Source: Fibrisoma montanum (GTDB lineage: Bacteria > Bacteroidota > Bacteroidia > Cytophagales > Spirosomataceae). Taken from it: a DNA stretch of 64,000 bases. The stretch lies in assembly GCF_003583365.1 (NCBI RefSeq), contig NZ_QXED01000001.1, positions 1,178,001 to 1,242,000 on the forward strand, written 5' to 3'. The translations under genes were made by a program, and so were the position numbers. The notes beneath the pieces are model-generated. The model worked only from the letters and a program-made list of their open reading frames with translations, was not told the DNA's origin and made no database searches. The number at the start of each line of letters is the position of its first letter. The first letter of the stretch is position 1. Of this stretch, positions 9,601-17,520 are shown piece after piece.

Positions 9601-9869
9601 GCCGTACCGTTGTACGTTTGGGATTCAACCCGCTGAATATCGGCAACGTTGTTGATCAGCGACGTTTCGGAGAAGTTGGTAACCATCTTCTCCATCTCGT
9701 TGGTCGACAAGCCGTTATACCCCCAGAGGACCGAAACAACCGGAATATTAATCCGCGGAAAAATGTCGGTCGGCATCTGCGTAACCGACACGCCCCCCAT
9801 GATCAGGATCAGCAGGGCCATTACCGCAATGGTGTATTTCTTCTCAAGAGCTAAACGTACTATCCACAT
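6684..9869 (-). CDS. RND family efflux pump, inner-membrane subunit
   Basis: This is a 1061-residue proton-driven transporter of the AcrB/MexB-like HAE1 or closely related group. The first transmembrane segment (YTIAVMALLILIMGGVSV, near residues 12-29) is followed by the porter region starting QMPTDIFPRINIP. The helix 4 motif GILVDDATVTIENI near residue 395 carries the two aspartates needed for proton relay. The C-terminal repeat shows the expected large periplasmic loop and a final helix cluster with TRLRPILMTAIAMVIG and LLLATFTTLLFVPV. An unusual Asn/Gly-rich cytoplasmic linker (KSGGNNALHQTPRP near 497) separates the halves. It heads the pump operon, and the AraC-type gene upstream on the same strand could regulate it. 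Confidence 0.95.
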   Translation of the reverse strand: MWIVRLALEKKYTIAVMALLILIMGGVSVTQMPTDIFPRINIPVVSVLWGYNGLSTNEMEKMVTNFSETSLINNVADIQRVESQTYNGTASIRIYFHPTVRIEEAIAQVTAISQTILVRMPPGTQPPLIVRYNATDVPVLQLGLSSDSLTEPQITDYATTRIRPQISTVPGSRLSQAFGGKTRQIMVDLEPDQLVAYGVTPEEVLNAVSAQNLTLPTGSLRVAEREYNVRLNSKPDVITTLNDIPIKNVGGTVVHMRDVANVHDGAAVQANVVKQDGSRGVLLSIVKTGSASTTQIVDKIRNQILPTIRAAAPSNLRIQELFDQSVFVRASIQGVLVEGLIAALLTAAMILLFLGSWRSTVIVAVSIPLSILTSICVLYFMGETLNIMTLGGLALAIGILVDDATVTIENIHRNEELGMPLRTAILEGAHQIATPTLVSTLTICIVFTSVLFLEGPARFLFGPLALSVVFAMLASYVLSRTLVPMMADLMLRNEGHGAKSGGNNALHQTPRPTFYDRFNAGFERFQARYMRALHWTLANRKLVFVIFIGVLAFTSAMLPFIGRDFFPKVDAGQIKLHLRAPAGSRLEETERIAALTSEVVRNVIPVEEVGSVISNIGLTSERYNFIFTDNSTAGVADAELLISLTEERSRPTNDYIRELRSRLQEEMPEVTYFFLPADIVSQILNFGLTSSIDVQVSGFDRANNLRVARELRQRIAQIPGAVDVHLHQVLDAPELFLDVDRERANQFGLTEQRVATNMNISLSGTGQTRPNFWPDPVTGFPYLIVVQTPPYKLDSYDKLLRIPVAANQQAVPQLLSNVTTIKRTTAPVIINRVNTQPAYDVYAAVEGTDLGSVANELNKLVKEYESQLKPGNKIAIRGQVESMESAFSRLGIGIVFAAVLVYLLMVVNFQSFRYPFIIITALPGALCGMVWMLFLTHTTFSIPSLMGAIMSVGVATANSILMVSFAKDHLPEVGGNAMEAALEAGRTRLRPILMTAIAMVIGMLPMSLGLGEGGEQNAPLGRAVIGGLLLATFTTLLFVPVVFSYLAKYKGEQPTNRSANA

Positions 9870-9943
9870 ACTCGCCGAAAGCGTTTCAGCAAAGCCGAGG
9901 CTGACCAGTTAGGGCGACGTCAGACAATGCCGTATTTAACAAA

Positions 9944-9971
9944 CAAAAATAACCGGACGCCAACCGCCAAA
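9944..9971 (-). promoter_or_regulatory. Candidate promoter of the RND efflux operon
   Basis: On the minus strand TTTG (complement of 9968-9971) is followed after 16 bases by TATTTTTG (complement of 9944-9951), a perfect TAnnTTTG box. It sits about 75 bases before the pump start codon. Confidence 0.5.
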
Positions 9972-10030
9972 ACAGGTACGTTTCGCAGTTTCACTGGTAA
10001 AAAATGCAGATGCCTCACTTACCCGTGATT

Positions 10031-10049
10031 AAAAATACCATTATTGGTA
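10031..10049 (-). terminator. Weak intrinsic terminator after the AraC-type gene
   Basis: On the minus strand TACCA-ATAA-TGGTA forms a 5-bp stem followed directly by TTTTT. It lies 28 bases beyond the AraC-type stop codon. The stem is short, so read-through into the efflux operon is likely; the symmetrical TACCATTATTGGTA could equally be an operator. Confidence 0.4.
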
Positions 10050-10076
10050 GATAAAGTTGTGCTCATCAGCTCAACC

Positions 10077-11003
10077 TCACTGGGTTACGAAAACGCCTTG
10101 CTCCTGCTCCCGGTACGCCCGGGGCGTTACACCCGTCAGGTGTTTAAAGAATTTGGTAAAGTTGGAAGGATCATCGAACTGGAGCTGGTAGCCAATTTCG
10201 GCCACAGTCAGGTTCGTGTTACGTAACAGGGTCTGGGCTTCCAGAACCGTTCGTTCGCGAATATGCTGCAGGGCCGTTTTACCAGTGTACTTTTTTAAAA
10301 TGTCGCTCAGATAATGCGGATGAATATGGAGCTGCTGCGCTATGGTGTGTACCGTAGGCAACGTACAGCCATTCTCCATATAATACGTCTGAATCAGTGT
10401 CTGGAAGCTTTCGACTAATGATACCGGGTGCGTATGGCTGGTAGCCGAAAGAGCCTGCTGGTAGATTGCACGGCTCTTGATCAACAGCACCTGAAGCAGG
10501 TGATATAGCAGCTCATGGCGTTCCGTTTTTTGCAGATCAGGATTGGTGAATTCCGTACGGAGCTGTTCGAATAGAAGGGCTAACTGGTGCGTATCGACCT
10601 GACTGATCTGAATGAGCGGATGTGCCCCTCGCCGGTAGAACGGGTGTTCTCGCATAGGATCGCTCAGCACCGACCGCCTGGCCACGAACTCGGGGGTAAA
10701 CATCAGGATGTAGCCATGCCACTGGTCATCTTTGCGCAGCGACCGGAGGGTCCAGGGCCGCAGAAAGTACAATGTGCTCGAAGAAACGGCGTAAGGCAGC
10801 CCATCCAGATGAATGGTTCCGTTGCCTTCGGTGACCAAAGCCGCTACGTACGTATTGCTACGAAACGGCGGTATCACTTCTCCCGGCCCGCCAAACTGCT
10901 CGAACGGGTAGATGACAAAGCAACGGTTTGTAGCGTCAATGGACTTAACTACCTTCAGAAAATCGGGCAGGCTGTCGTAATACGGGATGGCTTGAGTCTC
11001 CAC
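10077..11003 (-). CDS. AraC family transcriptional regulator
   Basis: This is a 308-residue regulator from a proposed GTG start at 11003 (METQAIPYYDSLPDFL). The same frame is open to a TTG at 11057, but that extension has no family resemblance. Residues about 30-130 form the cupin-like AraC ligand/dimer domain (RSNTYVAALVTEGNGTIHLDG, YFLRPWTLRSL). The C-terminal 100 residues hold two helix-turn-helix motifs: IAQQLHIHPHYLSDILKKYTG and the canonical second motif VAEIGYQLQFDDPSNFTKFF followed by TGVTPRAYRE. It lies directly upstream of the RND efflux operon on the same strand, which suggests but does not prove that it controls the pump. The inducer is unknown. Confidence 0.88.
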   Translation of the reverse strand: METQAIPYYDSLPDFLKVVKSIDATNRCFVIYPFEQFGGPGEVIPPFRSNTYVAALVTEGNGTIHLDGLPYAVSSSTLYFLRPWTLRSLRKDDQWHGYILMFTPEFVARRSVLSDPMREHPFYRRGAHPLIQISQVDTHQLALLFEQLRTEFTNPDLQKTERHELLYHLLQVLLIKSRAIYQQALSATSHTHPVSLVESFQTLIQTYYMENGCTLPTVHTIAQQLHIHPHYLSDILKKYTGKTALQHIRERTVLEAQTLLRNTNLTVAEIGYQLQFDDPSNFTKFFKHLTGVTPRAYREQEQGVFVTQ

Positions 11004-11120
11004 GGCGATTGAGCACAGGCAATGAATACCAATACAACCGTGAAAGTTACCAAACAATTTGCTTATGTGCGCACGAAAGCCAGTAAGATGTTTGGCAAAG
11101 AGAGCTGATAGCTCGCCTTG

Positions 11121-11945
11121 TCAATGCCGAACTTCCAGTTCCATCACCGGCGGTTTGCGGGTGATGATGCCGGAGATGGCCAGCAGCACGGCTCCGACGG
11201 CCCCCGCTACGGCGAACAACGGCACACGTTCGTTGCCTTCCTGCTCTACTGCAATAGCCACATAAGCCCAGGCAAACACGAGTATGTAGGACAGGCTGCG
11301 GAACCGGTTAAACACAAACGCGCCAATAACCAGCCCTACGATCAGAATACCTATTGCCCATTCGGCTTCGTTGAGTCCGAACAGATCAAACTCGGTTGCT
11401 TCCAGATACACCGCTACGTTCAGGATGGTTGCTACGGTAAGCCAGCCAAAGTAAATCGAAAAAGGAACCCGCGCCAGCCAGGTTTCCGTGGCTGATACGT
11501 ATGACTCGGGCAGCGATGCATCCAGGTCCGGTGCGACAACCGGTACGTGGTGGCGAGCCAGGAGTTTCTGCTCAATGATGATGAGCGATACTAGCATAAC
11601 CAGAATAACCAGCAGTGCAAGGCCAATCTGCTCGTTGTTGAACAAAGGGCTCCAGATAGCGTTGCAGAAGGCATTCAGGATCACCCACGGTCCGACGGCC
11701 CGAAAACGCGGGTTTGTTCGCTGCGACGGCAACGCCTGGTACACCGCGAAGGCCAGTAAACCTAGGAAGATAAGCCCCCAGATGGCAAAAGCATAACCGG
11801 CGGGAGTAATTAGTGTATGGTACTTATCGGATACCTCGCCGTTGGTCTGGCCACCAAATACCCCGGCGTTGGACAGGTAGTTCATCACAATCAGCGACAC
11901 GATGCTGAAGACGACGAGGAACTGTCTGAGTCGATCATTACCCAT
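11121..11945 (-). CDS. TspO/MBR-like multi-pass membrane protein
   Basis: This 274-residue inner-membrane protein has about eight hydrophobic segments. The region TLITPAGYAFAIWGLIFLGLLAFAVYQ (residues about 44-70) and FCNAIWSPLF near 94 resemble the tryptophan-rich TspO/MBR (CrtK) proteins. The protein is much longer than the roughly 160 residues of classical TspO and seems to be the extended Bacteroidota variety. A charged loop (RHHVPVVAPDLDASLPESYVS) separates the halves. TspO proteins bind tetrapyrroles or act as stress sensors, but no ligand residues can be assigned here. The start codon directly follows the T-run of the upstream gene's terminator, leaving no room for a separate leader. 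Confidence 0.65.
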   Translation of the reverse strand: MGNDRLRQFLVVFSIVSLIVMNYLSNAGVFGGQTNGEVSDKYHTLITPAGYAFAIWGLIFLGLLAFAVYQALPSQRTNPRFRAVGPWVILNAFCNAIWSPLFNNEQIGLALLVILVMLVSLIIIEQKLLARHHVPVVAPDLDASLPESYVSATETWLARVPFSIYFGWLTVATILNVAVYLEATEFDLFGLNEAEWAIGILIVGLVIGAFVFNRFRSLSYILVFAWAYVAIAVEQEGNERVPLFAVAGAVGAVLLAISGIITRKPPVMELEVRH

Positions 11946-11985
11946 AAAAAACCCGTTTATTGATACGTTATCAACAAACGGGTTT
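11946..11985 (-). terminator. Intrinsic terminator of the PorE-like gene, abutting the next start codon
   Basis: On the minus strand AAACCCGTTT pairs with AAACGGGTTT, the stem is extended inward by TTGATA/TATCAA after one mismatch, and it ends in a T-run. The T-run runs straight into the ATG at 11945 of the TspO-like gene. It is 31 bases past the PorE-like stop. Confidence 0.85.
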
Positions 11986-12016
11986 CAGGTAATGTTTGCT
12001 GCCGATGGTATCGGCC

Positions 12017-13999
12017 TTACAGCGACAGAATCTTGAACTCAGTCCGGCGGTTTCGCTGATGTTCCTCCTCAGTCTTGGCGTTTTTCACCACCAACTGCGT
12101 TTCACCATAGCCTTTGGCTACCATACGGTCGGCGTCCACGCCTTTTGATACGATGTAGTCGACAGCCGATTTAGCCCGGTTCTGCGACAGGCGCATGTTG
12201 TAGGCATCCGGAGCCCGTACGTCCGTATGTGAGCTCAATTCAATTTTCAGCGTCGGGTTGTCTTTCAGGATCGTAACCAGCTTATCGAGTTCTTCGGCCG
12301 CATCCGGACGGATATTAAACTTGTCGAGGTCATAATAGATATTCTCCAGTACGAACGTCCGGTTTAGGGTTGCCTTATCCAGCAGGATCGCTACGTTAAA
12401 GGTCGTATCGGTCTGCGGCTTGGTCAAAAACACCTCCGGAATGCTCTTGCCTTGCATCGTGAACGGCTCCCGGCGGGTCAGATACCCTTTGCGCTCGGCC
12501 AGAATGGTATAATCCTTACCTTCCTGCAGTGGATACTTACCGAACGTACCCGGCTGACCCGTCACCACCTCGGCGATCGGCTGACCCGTGGCATCGTCGA
12601 TGATGCGAACCCGCGCCGAATCAAGTGGCGCTACGGGTTGCTCATTAGCCGACACAGTTCCGGCCAGGAAGTAGCGAACGGTCTTGGGCGCATTCTGGGC
12701 AATGGTCGGCGGAGCTTCGGTGGTTGTTGTACCTTCCTCGAAGAAATAAATATCATCGTCGCCCTTGCCGCCTTCCCGGTTCGAGGCCAGGAACCCTTTT
12801 TCCGGCTCGGTGAAGATCAAACCAAAATCATCGGCGGGCGAATTGATGGGCTGTCCCATGTTTTCAACCCGCGTTACGCCCCCCGATCGGGTTGCTACAA
12901 AAACGTCGAGCTTGCCAAGGCCCGGATGCCCATCCGAAGCAAAGTATAATTTAGCATCAGCGCTGACGTACGGGAACATTTCGTCGCCGGGGGTATTAAT
13001 ATCCCGACCCATGTTTACCGGACGGCTGAAGCGGCCCGATGCATCGATGCTGGTGCGGTACAGGTCAATTCCGCCCTGTCCACCGGCCCGGTTAGAGGCA
13101 AAGTACAGCGTTTTACCGTCGACGGAGAAAGCCGGTGAGCCGTCCCAGGCCGTTGAGTCGCTGATCGGCAGCCGCTGCGGTTCGCTCCAGGTGTTTCCTT
13201 CGCCCAGTCGGCTAATGAACAGATCTACGTCCAGACCACCCTTCCGCTTACCGTTGTTTCCCCGCGCCAGAATCATGGTCTTGCCGTCTTTCGAAAAAGC
13301 AGGCGTTCCTTCGTTAACGTCTTCCTTGAAAATATTGGCGCTGAACCGTTCAGGAGCGTTACCCGTTTCGTCAAGCTTCTGGTTGAGTTTAGTCTTGTAC
13401 AGGCCCAGCATCTGCTGGCCGTTGTTTTTATAGACTTTGTCTTTTCGAGAAGCCGTAAAAATCAGCTCTTCACCCCGCACAATGGGCGCAAACTCTGCCC
13501 CCGGCGAGTTGAGGTTGCCCATATTCTTCAGATTGATCTGGGTCTTTTTCCGGGCGAGAATATCCATAGCCCGCAAGGTTTCGACCTCCCGTTTGGCTTT
13601 TTCGAGCGTGGCTTTACCGATTGTTTTGGGCGCTTTTGCCACAAACTGCTGGAGTTGCTCCAGCGCACCGGCATAATTTCCCTGCGTTTTCAGGGCGTAG
13701 GCGTAGTTGAACCGGGCGTTTGGCTCCTGCGTCCCGGCTTCGATGGCTTTCTGGTAAAACGGAGCGGCTTCGGCAAAACGGTTCGACTGGCGGTAGGCTT
13801 CGGCTTCGTAGTAATTCAGCTTGGCCGCATCAATGTTTCCCTTGCGGGCCTTTTCAAACTGCGGAATTGCCAGGTTATACTCCCCGGCGTCATAGTGCCG
13901 GACACCTTTTTTATACGCCTGCATGGCTGAGTTACAGCCCGACAGCCCGGTGGCTAAGCCTAACGCCACCAGCAGCACAGACGACGTATTGATCCTCAT
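12017..13999 (-). CDS. PorE-like lipoprotein: TPR, PD40 propeller, CRD and OmpA domain
   Basis: This 660-residue lipoprotein (lipobox LSGC, cysteine 22) has four parts. TPR repeats span about 25-150 (YDAGEYNLAIPQFEKA, RFAEAAPFYQKAIEAG). A PD40/WD40-like beta-propeller spans about 160-420, with repeated F(S)xDGKT and YFASxRxGG blades. A carboxypeptidase-regulatory-like domain lies at about 440-525. A C-terminal OmpA peptidoglycan-binding domain shows IYYDLDKFNIRPDA, SSHTDVRAPDAYNMRLSQNRA and GYGE. This order matches PorE of the type 9 secretion system, an outer-membrane lipoprotein that anchors the machinery to peptidoglycan. Bacteroidota carry several paralogues with this layout, so assignment to the secretion system itself is an inference. 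Confidence 0.88.
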   Translation of the reverse strand: MRINTSSVLLVALGLATGLSGCNSAMQAYKKGVRHYDAGEYNLAIPQFEKARKGNIDAAKLNYYEAEAYRQSNRFAEAAPFYQKAIEAGTQEPNARFNYAYALKTQGNYAGALEQLQQFVAKAPKTIGKATLEKAKREVETLRAMDILARKKTQINLKNMGNLNSPGAEFAPIVRGEELIFTASRKDKVYKNNGQQMLGLYKTKLNQKLDETGNAPERFSANIFKEDVNEGTPAFSKDGKTMILARGNNGKRKGGLDVDLFISRLGEGNTWSEPQRLPISDSTAWDGSPAFSVDGKTLYFASNRAGGQGGIDLYRTSIDASGRFSRPVNMGRDINTPGDEMFPYVSADAKLYFASDGHPGLGKLDVFVATRSGGVTRVENMGQPINSPADDFGLIFTEPEKGFLASNREGGKGDDDIYFFEEGTTTTEAPPTIAQNAPKTVRYFLAGTVSANEQPVAPLDSARVRIIDDATGQPIAEVVTGQPGTFGKYPLQEGKDYTILAERKGYLTRREPFTMQGKSIPEVFLTKPQTDTTFNVAILLDKATLNRTFVLENIYYDLDKFNIRPDAAEELDKLVTILKDNPTLKIELSSHTDVRAPDAYNMRLSQNRAKSAVDYIVSKGVDADRMVAKGYGETQLVVKNAKTEEEHQRNRRTEFKILSL

Positions 14000-14359
14000 A
14001 TAACTTGCGTGAAGGGTAAACAGTACTTTGCCGGCAAGATAAGCAAATCCTGACGGGTCTTACTTTTAACGAATACAATCTAATTTTATTGGTGAATGTT
14101 TGGGCGTAATCGATCAATGTACCTGCTTTTTCGACACCACCCATTCCTCCATAACGCCAACATTTTATAATCGACCGGCTATGGCCCGAAAGGGTTGTAA
14201 TCTGGTCTGAATTTCGCCGGGGCTTCAGGTGCTGCGGGTGTGGTGCCTTCAGCAGGTAAAGTCGTAAAAAGCCTCCACTTCACCAATCGCACGAATAAAC
14301 GCATCCGCGGCCTGGGTTTTCCTTTCCAACCGTCTTTTTGCCGTAAATTCGCACTCATT
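14000..14359. other. Divergent intergenic region between the PorE-like gene and udk
   Basis: These 360 bases separate divergent genes and should hold both promoters. On the plus strand TCTTTTTG at 14334-14341 is a near-consensus -7 box for udk. On the minus strand TTATCTTG near 14038-14045 could serve the PorE-like gene. The middle contains a 41-codon minus-strand frame listed separately. No terminator or repeat was seen. Confidence 0.5.
14179..14304 (-). CDS. Possible small protein with Pro/Ala-rich tail
   Basis: An ATG at 14304 opens a 41-codon frame ending at TAG 14179. The product has a basic, hydrophobic N-terminus (MRLFVRLVKWRLFTTLPAEG) and a Pro/Ala-rich segment ending in KFRPDYNPFGP. 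The codons resemble those of neighbouring genes. The frame fills part of an otherwise empty divergent region on the same strand as the PorE-like gene 180 bases downstream. It continues open upstream into the antisense of udk, which weakens the case. There is no recognisable family and no Shine-Dalgarno site, which is normal for this phylum. I list it as a candidate only. Confidence 0.35.
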   Translation of the reverse strand: MRLFVRLVKWRLFTTLPAEGTTPAAPEAPAKFRPDYNPFGP

Positions 14360-14980
14360 ATGACCATAAAACCATTTATCGTCGGCATCACCGGCGGCAG
14401 TGCCTCCGGCAAAACGTCGTTCCTGCGTGGGTTGCTCAGTGCGTTTTCGGCCAACGACGTTTGCTTGATTTCTCAGGATAACTATTACCGCCCGCTTCAC
14501 GAGATCGCTGTCGATGATCAGGGTATACATAATTTTGATTTACCCGAAACGATTGACCATCATCGCTACGCCGAACACATTCGTCAGTTGCGGGAAGGCC
14601 ACGTTGTGGAACAGATCGAATACACGTTCAATAATCCGAATGTTGTTCCCGAGATTCTGACCTTTCACCCTGCCCCAATCATTGTTGTAGAGGGGATTTT
14701 CGTGTTTCACTTCCGCGAGCTGGCCGATCAGATGGATTTGAAAATCTTCATCGATGCCAAGAACAGCATCAAGCTCGAACGGCGCGTCAAGCGGGATGCC
14801 GAAGAACGTGGTTATGACCTCGACGACGTAATGTACCGGTGGAAATACCACGTTAAGCCAACTTACAAGCGGTATATCAAACCCTACCGCGCCGAAGCGG
14901 ACATTGTGATTCCCAATAACGTTCAGTACCAGAAAGGCCTGGATGTAGTCATCGCGTTCCTGAAAACGAAGATAGTGTAA
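14360..14980 (+). CDS. udk: Uridine kinase
   Basis: Uridine kinase phosphorylates uridine and cytidine in pyrimidine salvage, using ATP or GTP in the cytoplasm. The 206-residue protein starts at ATG 14360; the frame is open further upstream but the extension is unlike the family. The P-loop GGSASGKTS spans residues 12-20, followed by SQDNYYRPL near 37, the NFDLPETIDHH substrate loop near 59 and IVVEGIFVFH near 107. The lid-like KRDAEERGYDLDDVMYRW follows near 138. Length and motif order match the uridine kinase family. The gene is monocistronic and ends before a strong inverted repeat. Confidence 0.93.
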   Translation: MTIKPFIVGITGGSASGKTSFLRGLLSAFSANDVCLISQDNYYRPLHEIAVDDQGIHNFDLPETIDHHRYAEHIRQLREGHVVEQIEYTFNNPNVVPEILTFHPAPIIVVEGIFVFHFRELADQMDLKIFIDAKNSIKLERRVKRDAEERGYDLDDVMYRWKYHVKPTYKRYIKPYRAEADIVIPNNVQYQKGLDVVIAFLKTKIV

Positions 14981-15007
14981 GAGGAATGGAAGAGGAGATG
15001 GAGGAAT

Positions 15008-15072
15008 AAGGTCTGACGGTACGTCTGACCGCACTGGTAATATACAAACGGTCAGACGTACCGTCAGACCTT
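15008..15072. repeat. 24-bp perfect inverted repeat between convergent genes
   Basis: Arms at 15008-15031 and 15049-15072 are perfectly complementary around a 17-base loop. Each arm contains GTCTGAC twice, separated by GGTAC. It lies between udk and the reductase gene, which converge, so a bidirectional terminator role is plausible, although there is no long T-run. A purine tract precedes it (14981-15007) and a pyrimidine tract follows it (about 15088-15112). Confidence 0.8.
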
Positions 15073-15106
15073 GTCGGCAATTGGCGTTTCCCTTTCTCCT
15101 TTCCTC

Positions 15107-16150
15107 CTAAATTTCCAGCACAACCCCGTCGCTTTCCGGGTAGCCGGTGCAGGTCAGCACCCAGCCGTCGCGGAGGTCTTTATCAGTTAGTACGTCGTTG
15201 ATAGTCATGTGAACACTTCCAGACAGGCATCGGGCCGTGCAGGTCGAACACCGCCCGCCTTTGCAACTATACGGCAGGGAAACCCCTTCGTCCAAAGCCG
15301 CCTGCAGGATGGACTTGTAAGCCGGAACCTGAATGTTGATCTCCCGCCCCCGAAACCGGAGCAGCACCGTTCGATCGACGGCCAGCGCCGGGGGCGGGGT
15401 TCGGACGACCGGATTGATTACAAAGTTTTCCTGCCGGATCTGCTCCGGACCGAGGCCGCTGAAAACCAGTGTAAACCGTACCATCCGCATATAATCAGCG
15501 GGTCCACACACGTAGCACCGAACCGTATTGAAATCGGACCCGATCAAAGTTGGCAGCAGGCGCTCCAGCATCATGTTGTTCAACCGCCCGATCAGCCCCT
15601 GCCAGTTGTCGGATGGGCTACTAAGCAGATACAGGAGCCGAAAGCGATCGGAGAATAGCCCCTGCAGATGGTCCAGTTCGTCGCGGAAGATGATATCACG
15701 TTCATTGGAGCTGCTGTACAGCAACGTTATGCGTCGGTCGGGCTCTGTTTGTAAGGTATGTTTCAGAATCGAAAACAAAGGCGTGATACCGCTGCCAGCG
15801 CCAAGCAGCAACACGTCGCCCGAATGGTCGGGGTCGAGGGTAAACCGCCCGGCAGGAGGTAAACACGTCAGTACATCCCCCACCTCAAGCGTATCCAGCA
15901 GGTAGCGTGATATTTCGCCGTTGGTAATTCGCTTGATGGTCAGGCGTAGCTGCTGGTCAACGCCGGGCGCCGAACTGAGCGAATAGGACCGCCGAACCTC
16001 ATGGCCCCCATGCTCGATAATCAGGGTCAGAAACTGCCCGGCCCGGTACGAAACCGGCCGACCGTCAACCGGTTCGAGCCAGTAGCTTCTCGCATCCAGG
16101 GTTTCAGATTTTATCTCGGTGATCCGTAAGAACAGAAACTCGTCGTTCAT
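15107..16150 (-). CDS. Flavin/2Fe-2S ferredoxin-type oxidoreductase (PaaE/Hcr-like)
   Basis: This 347-residue cytoplasmic electron-transfer protein starts at ATG 16150; a GTG at 16159 is an alternative. An FAD-binding barrel carries the RRSYSLSSAPG flavin motif near residue 51. A NAD(P)-binding domain contains LLGAGSGITPLFSIL near 112 and the CGPADYMRMV motif near 215. A C-terminal plant-type [2Fe-2S] domain has cysteines at 296, 301, 304 and 334 (C-x4-C-x2-C-x29-C). The order reductase-then-ferredoxin is that of PaaE, Hcr and related oxygenase reductases. No oxygenase or partner gene is adjacent, so the physiological acceptor is unknown. Confidence 0.88.
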   Translation of the reverse strand: MNDEFLFLRITEIKSETLDARSYWLEPVDGRPVSYRAGQFLTLIIEHGGHEVRRSYSLSSAPGVDQQLRLTIKRITNGEISRYLLDTLEVGDVLTCLPPAGRFTLDPDHSGDVLLLGAGSGITPLFSILKHTLQTEPDRRITLLYSSSNERDIIFRDELDHLQGLFSDRFRLLYLLSSPSDNWQGLIGRLNNMMLERLLPTLIGSDFNTVRCYVCGPADYMRMVRFTLVFSGLGPEQIRQENFVINPVVRTPPPALAVDRTVLLRFRGREINIQVPAYKSILQAALDEGVSLPYSCKGGRCSTCTARCLSGSVHMTINDVLTDKDLRDGWVLTCTGYPESDGVVLEI

Positions 16151-16268
16151 AGTGAGCACAGGCCTGCTGTTTTTGCTACAACCGGGTAAATAGGGTTAGA
16201 TGTTTGAAAGCCGAAAACCTTTGCGCAAATTCGCCGGTTGAGACATTTTTTGGCGTCTGATTGTTTAG

Positions 16269-17285
16269 ATGTTACAAACAGCCAACCACATGGAAGCAAT
16301 TCTGGAAGAAGTAAAGCGCGTGGGTTATGTGAACGAGCCCGTGGCCGACAATATAGATTTAGTAGCCGAAATCAACCGGCTCAGGAAAGAGAAAAACGCA
16401 GTTATTCTGGCTCATTACTACGTAGACGGCGCCATTCAGGACCTGGCCGACTACATCGGCGATAGCCTGGGCCTGTCGCAGCAGGCCGCCAGCACCGACG
16501 CAGATATGATCGTGTTCTGCGGGGTGCACTTCATGGGTGAAACCGCCAAAATTCTGTCGCCGGACAAGAAAGTGGTCATTCCGGATCTGAACGCCGGTTG
16601 CTCACTGGCTGATTCGGCTCCTGCCGATAAGTTTGCGGCCTTCAAAGCGCAGTACCCCGACCACATTGTGCTGTCGTACATCAACTGCTCGGCCGATATC
16701 AAGGCACTGTCCGACATCATCGTTACGTCGTCGAATGCGCTCAAGATTGTTGAGAGCCTGCCGAAGGATCAAAAAATCATTTTTGCGCCCGACGCGAACC
16801 TGGGCCGCTTTATTGAGAAGAAGACGGGCCGCGACATGGTGCTGTGGGATGGTGCCTGCATTGTCCATATCGATATTTCGCTGGAGAAACTGCAGGCTTT
16901 GCGCGAGAAGTACCCCGATGCCAAGTTCATCGCCCACCCCGAATGCCAGGAGCATATTCTGGTCCACGCCGACTATGTTGGGTCAACAACGGCGCTGCTG
17001 AAGTACGTAGTGGACAGTCCGGAACAGACCTTCATCGTTGGAACCGAAGCGGGAATTCTGCACAAGATGCGGCAGGCGGCTCCGCATAAGAAAATCATTC
17101 CGGCACCGGCCAATGAGAACAACACCTGCGCCTGCTCGGAGTGCCCGTACATGAAGATGAACACGCTGGAAAAGCTTTATAATTGCATGCTGTACGAGCA
17201 GCCGGAGATTCTGGTACCGGAAGAGGTACGGGTTAAGGCCGAAGCCTCGGTACTGCGGATGCTGGAAATGAGCAAGAGTTTATAA
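16269..17285 (+). CDS. nadA: Quinolinate synthase A
   Basis: NadA condenses iminoaspartate with dihydroxyacetone phosphate to quinolinate, the second step of de novo NAD synthesis, using an oxygen-sensitive [4Fe-4S] cluster. The 338-residue protein shows [21 protein letters not shown] near residue 48, NAGCSLAD near 108, [14 protein letters not shown] near 191 and the C-terminal [12 protein letters not shown] near 279. These supply the three cluster cysteines expected of the family. An internal ATG eight codons in is an alternative start. The gene is followed after 10 bases by a toxin-antitoxin pair and then by nadB, whose product feeds it. Confidence 0.96.
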   Translation: MLQTANHMEAILEEVKRVGYVNEPVADNIDLVAEINRLRKEKNAVILAHYYVDGAIQDLADYIGDSLGLSQQAASTDADMIVFCGVHFMGETAKILSPDKKVVIPDLNAGCSLADSAPADKFAAFKAQYPDHIVLSYINCSADIKALSDIIVTSSNALKIVESLPKDQKIIFAPDANLGRFIEKKTGRDMVLWDGACIVHIDISLEKLQALREKYPDAKFIAHPECQEHILVHADYVGSTTALLKYVVDSPEQTFIVGTEAGILHKMRQAAPHKKIIPAPANENNTCACSECPYMKMNTLEKLYNCMLYEQPEILVPEEVRVKAEASVLRMLEMSKSL

Positions 17286-17295
17286 CTAATCGATT

Positions 17296-17520
17296 ATGAG
17301 CGAACTTATCGCAAAATTCCAGGCGCTTGATGAGCAGGCTCAACAGGAAGTTGTCGATTTTGTAGACTTCCTGCTGGAAAAAAAAGGGCGCCGGAAACCT
17401 TACGATCCGGAAGAGTACAAGAGAAAATTGCAGAGTATTTCCGTATGGTCTGATCAAGACATTAAACCAATTGAAGAAGCTCAGCAACACTTCAATAACT
17501 GGAAAGCCTTGGAATGGTAG
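17296..17520 (+). CDS. DUF2281-like antitoxin of a VapBC-type pair
   Basis: This 74-residue acidic protein begins MSELIAKFQALDEQAQQEVV and continues DFVDFLLEKKGRRK, the short helical pattern of DUF2281 antitoxins. The C-terminal part (SVWSDQDIKPIEEAQQHFNNW) resembles the toxin-wrapping tail typical of such antitoxins. It overlaps the PIN-domain toxin gene by seven bases, so translation is probably coupled. No separate DNA-binding fold such as AbrB or RHH is visible, so whether it autoregulates is unclear. It lies between nadA and nadB with only 10 bases to nadA, so it depends on the nad promoter unless it carries one inside nadA. Confidence 0.82.
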   Translation: MSELIAKFQALDEQAQQEVVDFVDFLLEKKGRRKPYDPEEYKRKLQSISVWSDQDIKPIEEAQQHFNNWKALEW

